DNA of 64,000 nucleotides from DATFVA01 sp963815785. Lineage in GTDB: Bacteria > Bacteroidota > Ignavibacteria > Ignavibacteriales > Ignavibacteriaceae. Position numbers and translations under genes: made by a program. The notes beneath the pieces are model-generated. The model had not been told where the DNA came from. It saw only the letters and a list, made by a program, of their open reading frames with translations, and did not search any database. The stretch's first letter is position 1. The number at the start of each line of letters is the position of its first letter. Where the stretch lies: assembly GCA_963815785.1 (NCBI GenBank), contig CAWFHZ010000016.1:48304-112303 (forward strand). Direction: 5' to 3'. Positions 48,048 through 57,495 of the stretch are shown here, in pieces.

Positions 48048-49568
48048 ATGAGTAGGAATATTATTATAAGAAACTCCGCTGCGGGTTTACTTCAATTTAT
48101 ATTAACAGCGGTCTTAACACTCATTGTTGTCCCGATTTTTATACATAAGCTTGGTATTGAATTATACGGTATTTTTGCCGTTGTATCAATTATCGGGAAC
48201 TTGAATCTTTTAACCAATTTTGGACTTAATAACTCGTTACTTATTTATGTAGCAAAACAAGGTAAATGCAATGAATCAGACCTTGATATTGTGGTTACGC
48301 AGATACTCATCCTTATTATTGTAATGTTTTTTATTTTTATCATTACTTTCTTCAAGGGTTTCATTGTTCAAAATCTGTTTTCTATTCCCGCTAAGTTTTC
48401 TGATGAATCAGAATCCTTACTCATTTATTTAGCATTAGCAAATGGCATACTATTATTCGGGCAAACATTTACTGCTATAATGGACTCTGTGCAGAAAGTT
48501 TATCTTACAAGTCTGTGTCAGTTCATTTATAGTACAATTTACTGGGGAGGAATAATTACAGTAGTTTCATTTGGAGGAAGCTTAAATGAAATAGGAATTG
48601 TCATTTTAACTTCAGCGATAAGCTGGTTTATAATTGTATTTATCATTTCACGAAATATATGGGGTAAATTGGATTTAAGGAATTTAGGGAAGGATTTTAA
48701 AAGAATCGCTTTTAAACAACTGAGTTATGGCACAAAAATATACGTATCCGGACTGGTAGGATTTTTATTTGAACCGCTCTCAAAAATATTGTTATCTAAT
48801 TTTATAGGGTTAAATGCGGTTGCCTTTTTTGAAATAGGTATGAAATTAAAAGGACAGATAAGTGGAATACTTACGAAAATAATCTATCCAATGTTACCTT
48901 TTATAGCTAACAGGCAGGATAACCAGGATTTGAAGGACAAAATTTTTGATTTATCCAAAAAGCTTCAATTATTAGTAATACCCATCAGTATAGCTATAGC
49001 ATTCAGTTTGCCAATTTTGGTAAAGCTTTGGATAGGTGCTGAGCACTATCAACAGGCCGCAATTTTTGCAATAACTATGAGCATAACAGCTTTAATGTTT
49101 TCTGTTCCTATTTTACCTATTTACCAATATTTGGCAGCTAAAAATTTAGCCGATAAAAATATCTGGATTCAACTCAGTTCGGTTATTGTAAATATAGTTA
49201 TTTTCTTTACTCTGTATAAATTTTTAGATGTTTATACAATCCTAATTGCAAACACAATTGCTTTTATTACTTCATACTTCATGGGAAATTATTATCAGTA
49301 CAAGTTTCTTCATATTTATTTCAAGAATGAAAGATCTTTTTATTTGAAATTATTTTACTATTCTGTCCCTGTTATCCTTTTGTGTCTGATAATAAAATAT
49401 TTATTCCAGGTAAGCTATTTTGATATACTTATATATCCCTTTATCATATGCATTAGTTTTGTAGTGTTTATCCGAATATCAAAATTAATTACTTTAAATG
49501 ACTTGGAGATTTATCTTGGAACTATCCCGGTATTGAAAAATACACTAACCAGAATCTTGATTACTTAA
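48048..49568 (+). CDS. wzx: Oligosaccharide flippase (Wzx-like)
   Basis: About 506 residues with 12-14 hydrophobic helices, fitting the MATE/PST flippase family. The ATG at 48048 is preferred over the GTG at 48045. The N-terminus (AGLLQFILTAVLTLIVVPIF, then IHKLGIELYGIFAVVSII) is typical of Wzx proteins, which move undecaprenyl-linked repeat units across the inner membrane. The stop and the next ATG overlap by one base, so flippase and polymerase-like genes are co-translated. Confidence 0.88.
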   Translation: MSRNIIIRNSAAGLLQFILTAVLTLIVVPIFIHKLGIELYGIFAVVSIIGNLNLLTNFGLNNSLLIYVAKQGKCNESDLDIVVTQILILIIVMFFIFIITFFKGFIVQNLFSIPAKFSDESESLLIYLALANGILLFGQTFTAIMDSVQKVYLTSLCQFIYSTIYWGGIITVVSFGGSLNEIGIVILTSAISWFIIVFIISRNIWGKLDLRNLGKDFKRIAFKQLSYGTKIYVSGLVGFLFEPLSKILLSNFIGLNAVAFFEIGMKLKGQISGILTKIIYPMLPFIANRQDNQDLKDKIFDLSKKLQLLVIPISIAIAFSLPILVKLWIGAEHYQQAAIFAITMSITALMFSVPILPIYQYLAAKNLADKNIWIQLSSVIVNIVIFFTLYKFLDVYTILIANTIAFITSYFMGNYYQYKFLHIYFKNERSFYLKLFYYSVPVILLCLIIKYLFQVSYFDILIYPFIICISFVVFIRISKLITLNDLEIYLGTIPVLKNTLTRILIT

Positions 49569-50908
49569 TGGATATTATAATACTTTTATTAGCGCTGATC
49601 CTATTATTTAATGACAAAATTGCATGGGCATTGTTTGCCTTAATATTGCTCACCACAAATTATTTAGGCGCCGGCACTAATCTTTCGGAGTTTCTTTACA
49701 TACATAATGTATCTGATGCAGGATTAATCTTATATATATTTTTATTCATATATATATTAGCCAAAAATAATTTCACATTTAAAAAACCGAAAATTGCAAA
49801 ATATATTAAGTTATTCTATGCATTTCTTTTACTGTCTATATTTGTAGATATAGCTGTAAACCATATAGATTTATTATCCATAATAAAAACTTCCCGCCAC
49901 TGGATCTTTCTCAGCTGTGTCTGGATTTTCTATTACATCAGCGAAAAAGATGTTAAAAAACTAATTAGGTACATTTTATATGCACTGGTTATAATCTCAG
50001 CAATAATGCTGACTGAATTTATATTTAATATTCAAATATTGAGTCGTGAGGTTAAAACAGAATACCTTTACGGAATTCTTATCAGGCGAACTTCTATCCC
50101 ATCATTATTTCTTGTTCTTTATCTTTTATTACTGCTGAGCGGGTACTTCAGACTCAGCAATCGATTGAAATATTTATTCATAGGACTTTTTTCTGCTGTC
50201 CTTATTACTTCTATGATTCGTTCCTGGTTCGGGGCTTTGGTAATTGGAATTATACTAATATTCAGTCTGCATCAAAAGTATAAGGTAAAGTATATAGTTA
50301 CAGGAATTGCAATAGTAATAGGATTAATTATTGTCGTTTACAATTCACCAGTTATCAGCACAAGATTTGCGCAGGGTATTGAAGAGATTAAAGATTTTAA
50401 ATTAAGTGAAAGTGTGCAGGGAAATCTTTCATTCAGGCTGCTGCAAACGGGAGAAAGATTAAATTATATTGCTGATAATGTCCAATACTCAATTTTTGGA
50501 CTTGGCAATGTTACTGAACAGAATTTTCCTCATATATTTTACATAGGACTTAAAGATGTTTCCGGATATACCATTCAGCTTGATACAGCTGATATAGCCT
50601 GGTCATTATTGTTTATAAGACTAGGTTTTATCGGTGTGTTTATCTACCTGGTTTTTTATTTTAACATATTGATAAAATTCTATCGGTTGAGGCACCAGGA
50701 TCAATTAGCGCTTACAATGTTTGTTTATCTGTTTATTATGCTATTTATTATTTCATTTGCCTCATCTGATATTGCAAATGGCCAGTTCTGGTTATTTCCG
50801 GTTTTAATTTATTATGTTATTGTTAAATTAAAAATCGGGAATTTATCTTTCAGACAAAAACAGATCCTCAAAACCAAGTCTCCTTTCAGAAAACTTTTTT
50901 ATAAATGA
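49568..50908 (+). CDS. wzy: Polysaccharide polymerase / O-antigen ligase-like membrane protein (Wzy)
   Basis: A 446-residue protein with about 12 membrane helices and one large extracytoplasmic loop (about residues 270-335, with SFRLLQTGERLNYIADNVQY). ITSMIRSWFGALVIGIIL, with an arginine in a hydrophobic segment, is the type of site seen in Wzy and WaaL proteins. Sequence conservation in this group is poor, so polymerase versus ligase cannot be decided; position next to the flippase favours polymerase. Confidence 0.75.
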   Translation: MDIIILLLALILLFNDKIAWALFALILLTTNYLGAGTNLSEFLYIHNVSDAGLILYIFLFIYILAKNNFTFKKPKIAKYIKLFYAFLLLSIFVDIAVNHIDLLSIIKTSRHWIFLSCVWIFYYISEKDVKKLIRYILYALVIISAIMLTEFIFNIQILSREVKTEYLYGILIRRTSIPSLFLVLYLLLLLSGYFRLSNRLKYLFIGLFSAVLITSMIRSWFGALVIGIILIFSLHQKYKVKYIVTGIAIVIGLIIVVYNSPVISTRFAQGIEEIKDFKLSESVQGNLSFRLLQTGERLNYIADNVQYSIFGLGNVTEQNFPHIFYIGLKDVSGYTIQLDTADIAWSLLFIRLGFIGVFIYLVFYFNILIKFYRLRHQDQLALTMFVYLFIMLFIISFASSDIANGQFWLFPVLIYYVIVKLKIGNLSFRQKQILKTKSPFRKLFYK

Positions 50909-51804
50909 GAGTTAGTATAATTACATCATTATATAACTGTGAAAAATACCTTGACGGTTTTTTTGAAGCTGCAGATAAGATTAAGAATAAAGAAGCTTAT
51001 GAATTTTTGTTGATACATAATGACCCGAAAGAAAAAGAATTACAGAAAATTAATATTGAAACTAAAGAGAAGCCTTGGTTTAAACATATAATCGTAGAAG
51101 AAAGAGAAGGATTATATGAATCCTGGAATCGTGCAATTAGAATAGCACAGAGTGAGTACTGTGCAATCTGGAATGTTGATGACATTAGAACCCCGGAATC
51201 CATTTTTTTACAAATGAATGCTTTAGAGAATAATTATCAAAGTGATTTGTCGTTCGGAGATATTTGGGGTACAGCCCATTATGGTACATTTAAGGAAAAA
51301 TTATATATTCATCCAACTTGGGAAGAGAATAAAAGAGCTTATATGTACCGCCATATGATTGGATGTTTTCCTCTTTGGCGTAAAACTGTACACAATAAAA
51401 TTGGGTATTTTGATGAGCAGCTGAAATTAGTTGCCGATCTGGATTTCCAAGTAAGGATAGCAAGAATTTCAAAAATTATTAAAGTTAAACAGGAAATTGG
51501 ATATTATTTAGTTAATTCTCCCCATAAGTTGAGCTCCAATGGCAGACTACAAGCCATTGAAAGGAATGTAATTAATTTAAGGTATGCAAATTTTGATTTA
51601 ATTGATTTTGTATACATATACTCTGCTATTAAAAATTTTAAAATATTTGAAATAAAAAATGGGGATAACACAATCCAAATTAAGAAAATGTTTCCTGCCT
51701 ACAGATTATATTGGCTAATAAGATTACCTTTATTAATCGTCCCATTTATCAAATTTCCCAGAGACTTATTAAGGTTTATATACCATAAATTTATACAGAG
51801 ATAA
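50905..51804 (+). CDS. Family 2 glycosyltransferase
   Basis: A 299-residue GT-A type enzyme. VSIITSLYNCEKYLDGFFEA starts the Rossmann-like fold, VEEREGLYESWNRAIRIA is the usual helix, and NVDDIRTPESI holds the D-x-D-like metal site (VDD). FDEQLKLVADLDFQVRIARI is the catalytic base region. The C-terminus has a hydrophobic segment (RLPLLIVPFIKFP) that may bind the membrane. The ATG overlaps the stop of the polymerase-like gene. Confidence 0.9.
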   Translation: MRVSIITSLYNCEKYLDGFFEAADKIKNKEAYEFLLIHNDPKEKELQKINIETKEKPWFKHIIVEEREGLYESWNRAIRIAQSEYCAIWNVDDIRTPESIFLQMNALENNYQSDLSFGDIWGTAHYGTFKEKLYIHPTWEENKRAYMYRHMIGCFPLWRKTVHNKIGYFDEQLKLVADLDFQVRIARISKIIKVKQEIGYYLVNSPHKLSSNGRLQAIERNVINLRYANFDLIDFVYIYSAIKNFKIFEIKNGDNTIQIKKMFPAYRLYWLIRLPLLIVPFIKFPRDLLRFIYHKFIQR

Positions 51805-51805
51805 A

Positions 51806-52744
51806 ATGCAAATTTCATTTGTCACACCAGTATTTAATAGGGAAGATTGTATTGTTAGATGTATAGAAAGTGTTCAGAATCAAGAATTTATTGATTTAGA
51901 ACATATAATTATTGATGATAATTCAACTGATAGTACTTTAAAAATTTTGGAATGCTATAAAGAAAAATATCCATCAATAAAAATTTACCAAAATAAAAAG
52001 AATTATGGGCCTCATTATAGTTTTATGAAAGGGGTTCAATTAGCAAAAGGTGATTATATAATAAGAGTTGATAGTGATGATCGCCTATCAGAAAATGCCA
52101 TATTGGTTATAACGCAATACATAAAAAAGTTTCCTGAAAATAAATACTTTTTATTTGTTGCTGATGATAGAATTAAAGAGGCTTCTTTAATTTTGCAGGG
52201 TTGTAAATATGTAAAATTATTTTTCGAAGACTTTTTAAGCGAAAGAGTCACTGGTGATTTTTTGCATGTAATACGAAAAGATGTTTTGAGTGATTTTATC
52301 GGAGAGGATGACTTTGAAACATATAAAAATCTAAGAGCAAATGAGGGTTTTAACTTCCTTAGATTTTATAAAAATGCGAATACAGTTATTTTGATTAATA
52401 AAATATTGTATATAAGGGAAAGAAACAGGAAAGATGCTGTCACAAATGAATATCATCTTGATAATATGGCTGCCATCGAGAGGAAATTTTACTCATTAAT
52501 GCTTATAACAAAACATTTTAAAGAAGACTATGCTAAGCACTCCTTGAATAAAATAATAAATAAAAAGTTGAATTTATTATATACTCTTGGGTTAATTCTT
52601 GGAAAATATAATCATATTAAAGTATACAATTCTGATAAAAATATTTTGTTAACAAAAAAAATTATTTACTATACAAGGACAGGATTTCTTTTAAGATTAA
52701 TAATAGTTACACTTATAAAATTGAAACATACCATTAACAATTAA
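51806..52744 (+). CDS. Family 2 glycosyltransferase
   Basis: A 312-residue GT-A enzyme. SFVTPVFNREDCIVRCIESV and EHIIIDDNSTDSTLKILECY are the classic N-terminal motifs, KGDYIIRVDSDDRLSENAIL contains the D-S-D-D metal site. The C-terminal part is less conserved and very AT-rich. Starts one base after the previous stop. Donor and acceptor unknown. Confidence 0.9.
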   Translation: MQISFVTPVFNREDCIVRCIESVQNQEFIDLEHIIIDDNSTDSTLKILECYKEKYPSIKIYQNKKNYGPHYSFMKGVQLAKGDYIIRVDSDDRLSENAILVITQYIKKFPENKYFLFVADDRIKEASLILQGCKYVKLFFEDFLSERVTGDFLHVIRKDVLSDFIGEDDFETYKNLRANEGFNFLRFYKNANTVILINKILYIRERNRKDAVTNEYHLDNMAAIERKFYSLMLITKHFKEDYAKHSLNKIINKKLNLLYTLGLILGKYNHIKVYNSDKNILLTKKIIYYTRTGFLLRLIIVTLIKLKHTINN

Positions 52745-52778
52745 TTATATAACAACATATTTAATTATTGTCATTTGA

Positions 52779-53813
52779 ATGAAGATTGTACATTTAATAT
52801 TTGATCTGAATATTGGTGGAGCGGAAACAATGCTTGTTGATATTGTTAATGAACAAGTTAAAACAGAGAACGTTTCACTTATAGTTGTAAATAAACAGGT
52901 TAATGAAAAATTACTTAATCAAATTGATCATAGAGTCAGGGTTATTCTGATTGGAAGAAAAGAGAAATCCTTAACGCCTCTTCCAATAATAAGTTTGAAT
53001 ATATCTCTGTTAAAGATTAAGCCGGATGTTATCCATTGTCATAATAATTCATTAATAAGAATTATTCTTAAAAAGCAAAAATGTGTGCTTACAGTTCATG
53101 ATATGAATATTCCCGGTAAATATTTCAAATATTATAGCAAAGTTTTCGCAATATCTAATTCCGTAAAAAATGACATTGAAAAAAGAACAAGTATCATTCC
53201 TATTTTGATTTATAATGGCATTAAAATAGACTCTATAGAAAAGAAGAAAGATTATAATTTTGATGTATTCAATATTGTGCAAGTCAGCAGTTTAAACCAC
53301 AACAAAAAAGGGCAACATATATTATTGAATGCCATTAATATTTTAGTGAACGAGGAAGGAATTAAAAATATTAAACTTGATTTTATTGGGGAGGGGAAAT
53401 CTCTAACTTTTCTAAAAAAGCTTGTAAACGATTATAGTTTACATAACTATGTCAACTTTTTAGGATTAAAAGACCGTAACTATATTTATGAATATCTTAA
53501 AGATTATAATTTATTAGTTCAACCTTCACTTTATGAAGGCTTTGGTTTGTCAATAGTGGAAGCAATGGCTGCCAAGGTACCAGTTTTAATATCGGATAGT
53601 GAAGGCCCAATCGAGATATCACAAAATGGCAAATATGGTTGGGTTTTTAAATGTTCAGATAAAAATGATTTAACAATGTCTATTTTATCAATAATAAATT
53701 CTTACAATGACAAAAGTACAATGTCTAAAATTAATATGGCTTATAATCATTCAATTCAAAATTTTAGTGTGGAGGAAACTAGTAAAAAGTATATAAATAA
53801 TTATAAAAATTAA
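52779..53813 (+). CDS. Family 4 glycosyltransferase
   Basis: A 344-residue GT-B enzyme. The N-terminal loop HLIFDLNIGGAETMLVDIVN is the usual acceptor-side glycine motif. The C-terminal donor site is seen in VQVSSLNHNKKGQHILLNAI, LDFIGEGKSLTFLKKL and LLVQPSLYEGFGLSIVEAMA, with the E-x7-E motif. It probably uses a nucleotide sugar to extend the lipid-linked repeat unit. Confidence 0.9.
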   Translation: MKIVHLIFDLNIGGAETMLVDIVNEQVKTENVSLIVVNKQVNEKLLNQIDHRVRVILIGRKEKSLTPLPIISLNISLLKIKPDVIHCHNNSLIRIILKKQKCVLTVHDMNIPGKYFKYYSKVFAISNSVKNDIEKRTSIIPILIYNGIKIDSIEKKKDYNFDVFNIVQVSSLNHNKKGQHILLNAINILVNEEGIKNIKLDFIGEGKSLTFLKKLVNDYSLHNYVNFLGLKDRNYIYEYLKDYNLLVQPSLYEGFGLSIVEAMAAKVPVLISDSEGPIEISQNGKYGWVFKCSDKNDLTMSILSIINSYNDKSTMSKINMAYNHSIQNFSVEETSKKYINNYKN

Positions 53814-53844
53814 CTAGACTTAATTATTTGATTTACATAAACAA

Positions 53845-54888
53845 ATGAATAAAATCTTAATAAATATACCCGGAAGTGAAAAAGGTGGCGGAGTGTTATT
53901 TCATTATTTAAGCTTAAAAAAATATTTACCTTCAAAACAATATTATTTCAATTCAATGGGAAATAATCATTCTAAAACTATTAATATAATTTCTCTGCCT
54001 ATATCTATTATTCGTTTTACTATCAAATTATTTGTTCTCAATCCTAAAACAGTGGTACTTAATCCTTCACTATATCCTGGTATATTTCACCGTGATAGTA
54101 TACTATTGAAAATATCCAAATTATTTGGTAAACGTTGTATTGTTTTTTTTCATGGTTGGTACGAATTCTATCAAAAAAAAATTAGTTCAAGATCATTTAA
54201 TTTTTTTTATGGATCATCAGATTCTATAATTGTACTGGCATCTGAATACAAAAAACAAATTTTGAACTGGGAATATTTTAAGCCAATTTATGTGACCACC
54301 ACAAAAGTTGATGATAAGTTAATATCAAATTTTAAAATAGAAGATAAATTAATTAAACTAAATAACATTCTGTTTCTTGCTCGTCTTGAAGAATATAAGG
54401 GTATTTTTATTGTCATTAAAGCATTCCAAATTTTAAAGAAAAACTATCCTAACATAGTGTTAACGATTGCTGGAGATGGAAGTGCCAAAAACAGAGTACA
54501 ACAAATGATTGATGAATACCAATTGAATGATGTTATTCTTTTAGGTCAGGTGTCAACAGATAATTTACCGAGTGTATATTCTAAATCTGATATTTACATA
54601 TTACCCTCTTATAGTGAGGGATTACCAGCTTCTGTTTTGGAAGCGATGGCTTTTGGATTGCCAATTATAGCAAGTAATGTAGGAGGTCTTAAAGATTTTT
54701 TTGTTGAAGATAAAATGGGAATTCTCATTAATTCTTTCGAACCAAGTGAATATTCAAGTGCAATAGAAAAGTTTATTAAAGATGAACAATTTTATAAAAC
54801 TGTAAGTTATTTTAACTATAAATATGCTAATGATAATTTCCTTGCTTCAAAAGTTGCTATTAATTTAAGAAAAATAATTGAGGACTAA
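53845..54888 (+). CDS. Family 4 glycosyltransferase
   Basis: A 347-residue GT-B enzyme. The start ILINIPGSEKGGGVLFHYL carries the N-terminal glycine loop. The donor half has LARLEEYKGIFIVIKAFQIL, LTIAGDGSAKNRVQQMIDEY and YILPSYSEGLPASVLEAMAF with the E-x7-E motif. Strongly AT-rich coding sequence. Located 31 bp after the preceding transferase. Confidence 0.9.
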   Translation: MNKILINIPGSEKGGGVLFHYLSLKKYLPSKQYYFNSMGNNHSKTINIISLPISIIRFTIKLFVLNPKTVVLNPSLYPGIFHRDSILLKISKLFGKRCIVFFHGWYEFYQKKISSRSFNFFYGSSDSIIVLASEYKKQILNWEYFKPIYVTTTKVDDKLISNFKIEDKLIKLNNILFLARLEEYKGIFIVIKAFQILKKNYPNIVLTIAGDGSAKNRVQQMIDEYQLNDVILLGQVSTDNLPSVYSKSDIYILPSYSEGLPASVLEAMAFGLPIIASNVGGLKDFFVEDKMGILINSFEPSEYSSAIEKFIKDEQFYKTVSYFNYKYANDNFLASKVAINLRKIIED

Positions 54889-54893
54889 TCATA

Positions 54894-55337
54894 ATGTTAA
54901 GACCCTTAATACATTTTGCGGGAAATACTATACGTTATGTTTATCAAATGATACTTAAGATGAATGGAGTAGAAATCGGAGAAAATACTATGATAAGCAT
55001 GGGTGCAAAAATTGATATACATAGAGGGAAAGTTAAAATTGGCAATGATTGTTTAATAACCAGCGGCGTTAAGATCATTTCTCATGATGGAGCAAGCAGG
55101 ATGTTGGATCCAAATGACTGGGGAAATGGAGAAGTGAATATTGGAAATAGCGTCTTTATTGGCGTTAATTCAGTTATTTTAAGAAACGTTAACATTGGAG
55201 ATAATGCTATAATTGGGGCAGGTTCGGTTGTAACCAAAGATGTTCCGCCGTGTACAGTTGTTGCAGGCAATCCAGCAAAAGTTATTAAAGAATTAACAGG
55301 TCCTTTTCCTATACTTAATGATCATAAAAAACATTAA
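54894..55337 (+). CDS. Hexapeptide-repeat acyltransferase (short)
   Basis: A 147-residue left-handed beta-helix protein: MNGVEIGENTMISMGAKIDI, VKIGNDCLITSGVKIISHDG (His of the active site), IGNSVFIGVNSVILRNVNIG, then GAGSVVTKDVPPCTVVAGNP. The family includes serine, maltose and polysaccharide O-acetyltransferases. It ends 2 bp before the bi-domain oxidoreductase. Acceptor unknown; O-acetylation of the polysaccharide is the likely job. Confidence 0.9.
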   Translation: MLRPLIHFAGNTIRYVYQMILKMNGVEIGENTMISMGAKIDIHRGKVKIGNDCLITSGVKIISHDGASRMLDPNDWGNGEVNIGNSVFIGVNSVILRNVNIGDNAIIGAGSVVTKDVPPCTVVAGNPAKVIKELTGPFPILNDHKKH

Positions 55338-55339
55338 AT

Positions 55340-57493
55340 ATGAAACAACTCTTACAAAACTATAAATCAGGCGAAATGTCTGTAAAAGAAATACCGGAGC
55401 CGGTTATAATGCCTGGTAATGTACTGGTACAGAATCATTTTTCACTTATCAGTTCAGGTACAGAAAAAAACACAGTTAAGACAGCACAGTCTTCTCTTGC
55501 CGGAAAAGCAAAGCAGCGCCCGGACCTTGTAAAGCAGGTATTAAACCAGGTAAAGAAAAACGGGCTGAAAGAAACTATAGAACTTGTTAAAAACAGGCTT
55601 GACTCTTATGTCGCTCTTGGCTACAGCAGTGCAGGTACCGTGCTGGCATCATTAGACACAAAATCAGAATTCAAACCGGGTGACCGGGTAGCCTGTGCAG
55701 GGCAGAATTATGCATCTCACGCACAAGTTGTATCAGTCCCGCAGAATCTTACTGTAAAAGTTCCTGATAATGTAACATTTGAAGAAGCAGGATTTACAAC
55801 ACTTGGTGCAATTGCACTACAGGGTGTGCGGCAGGCAAATCCCAAACTTGGTGATAATATCTGTGTTATAGGTTTAGGGCTTTTAGGACAGCTTACAGTT
55901 CAGCTGTTAAAAGCAAACGGCTGTAATGTACTGGGTGTTGATGTCAGTGATGCAAACTTTACAATAGCTATTAAAAACGGTATTGATGATGCTGTTTTAA
56001 GAAGTGACAATAAATTTTTTAAAAGGCTGGATTCTTTCACCTCTGGAAACGGGTTTGACTCTGTTATAGTTACCGCCGCCACTTCATCGAACGACCCGGT
56101 TGAAGTCAGTGCTGAAATACTGAGAAAAAAAGGAGTTGTTGTTATAGTAGGTGCAGTGAAGATGGATATTCCCAGAGATCCGCATTTTTATAAAAAGGAA
56201 CTGGAATTAAAAATGTCGAGCTCTTACGGTCCCGGAAGATATGATGTACATTATGAAGAAGAGGGGACTGATTATCCTTACGGCTACGTGAGATGGACGG
56301 AAAAAAGAAATATGGAGGCTTTTCTTCAGCTTATCAGTAACGGTAAGATTAATGTGAAATCTTTAATAACGCATACCTTTGATATTGAAGATGCCTTAAC
56401 TGCATATGATATTGTACTGGGAAAGAAAGAAGAAAAACATTTAGCCATTCTATTACGCTACAATAAAATTATTTCAGGCGGTGCAGAGGATTACAAATTA
56501 AATGATGTTCCTGTAAAGGAAATAAATACAGGTTTTATAGGTGCCGGAAATTTTGCGCAGAGTTTTCTTATACCCAATGTTATTAAAGCAGGCGCTTCGC
56601 TTGATACAGTCGTGACAAGCAAAGGTTCAACTGCCCTTAACTGCGCCGATAAATTTAAGTTCGGAAAGTACTCAACTTCTCCTGCAGATGTAACAGAACA
56701 GGAAAAGATTAACACTGTATTTATAGCAAGCAGGCACGATACACACGCCGGGTTTGTTATTGATGCACTGAAAAAGAAAAAAAATGTTTTTGTAGAAAAA
56801 CCTGTTGCGCTCTCTTTAGATGAATTAAACAGGATAAAAGAGGTCTATAAAATCAGTGAAGGTGCAAGGTTAATGGTTGGTTTTAACAGGAGGTTTGCTC
56901 CCCTAGCAGAAAAATTTAAGGGTATGATAGGAAAGAGAAGCGAACCATTGCATCTGAACTTCAGGATTAATGCAGGCTACATTCCAAAAGATAACTGGAT
57001 ACAAAAAGATGAGACCGGAGGGGGAAGAATTATTGGCGAGGTGTGCCATTTTATTGACCTGATGCAGTACTTTACAGATTCTGATCCTGTAAAAGTATAT
57101 GCCTCCTGTATAGGGAGCAGTAATGCAGGTATAAAAAACGATGATAACATCTCAGTAAATATTGAATTTGAAGATAAGTCGATAGGCAGCCTGGTATATA
57201 CTGCATTAGGAGACAAATCGCTGCCTAAAGAATATATGGAAATTTTTTACGGCGGTGATGTTTATATAATTGATGATTTTAAGGAAGGCAGATGGCATCA
57301 TTCAGGAGAAGTAAAGAAGTATAAAGAGAAGGGAAAAGGACATAAAGAGGAAATTGAAGCATTCTTTCACTCAATAAAAAGCGGGTCAGAATCCCCGATA
57401 AGTTTTAATTCAATTTATCTTACCACACTTACCACTTTCAAAATAAAGGGCAGCCTTTCAACCGGCTTACCACAGCTTATTAAAGAGGATTAG
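55340..57493 (+). CDS. Bi-domain oxidoreductase: MDR alcohol-dehydrogenase domain plus Gfo/Idh/MocA domain
   Basis: A 717-residue fusion. Residues 1-375 are a medium-chain dehydrogenase with the NAD(P) loop GLGLLGQLTVQLLKANGCNV at about 176-195 and few of the usual zinc ligands. Residues about 395-717 are a Gfo/Idh/MocA oxidoreductase with GFIGAGNFAQSFL at about 398 and KKKNVFVEKPVALSLDEL holding the E-K-P motif. Fusions of this kind are regular members of exopolysaccharide loci and are usually next to an (alpha/alpha)6 or heparinase-type protein, as here. They probably modify a sugar by oxidation and reduction, but the reaction is not known to me. Base composition is richer in GC than the genes before it. 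Confidence 0.88.
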   Translation: MKQLLQNYKSGEMSVKEIPEPVIMPGNVLVQNHFSLISSGTEKNTVKTAQSSLAGKAKQRPDLVKQVLNQVKKNGLKETIELVKNRLDSYVALGYSSAGTVLASLDTKSEFKPGDRVACAGQNYASHAQVVSVPQNLTVKVPDNVTFEEAGFTTLGAIALQGVRQANPKLGDNICVIGLGLLGQLTVQLLKANGCNVLGVDVSDANFTIAIKNGIDDAVLRSDNKFFKRLDSFTSGNGFDSVIVTAATSSNDPVEVSAEILRKKGVVVIVGAVKMDIPRDPHFYKKELELKMSSSYGPGRYDVHYEEEGTDYPYGYVRWTEKRNMEAFLQLISNGKINVKSLITHTFDIEDALTAYDIVLGKKEEKHLAILLRYNKIISGGAEDYKLNDVPVKEINTGFIGAGNFAQSFLIPNVIKAGASLDTVVTSKGSTALNCADKFKFGKYSTSPADVTEQEKINTVFIASRHDTHAGFVIDALKKKKNVFVEKPVALSLDELNRIKEVYKISEGARLMVGFNRRFAPLAEKFKGMIGKRSEPLHLNFRINAGYIPKDNWIQKDETGGGRIIGEVCHFIDLMQYFTDSDPVKVYASCIGSSNAGIKNDDNISVNIEFEDKSIGSLVYTALGDKSLPKEYMEIFYGGDVYIIDDFKEGRWHHSGEVKKYKEKGKGHKEEIEAFFHSIKSGSESPISFNSIYLTTLTTFKIKGSLSTGLPQLIKED

Positions 57494-57495
57494 TT

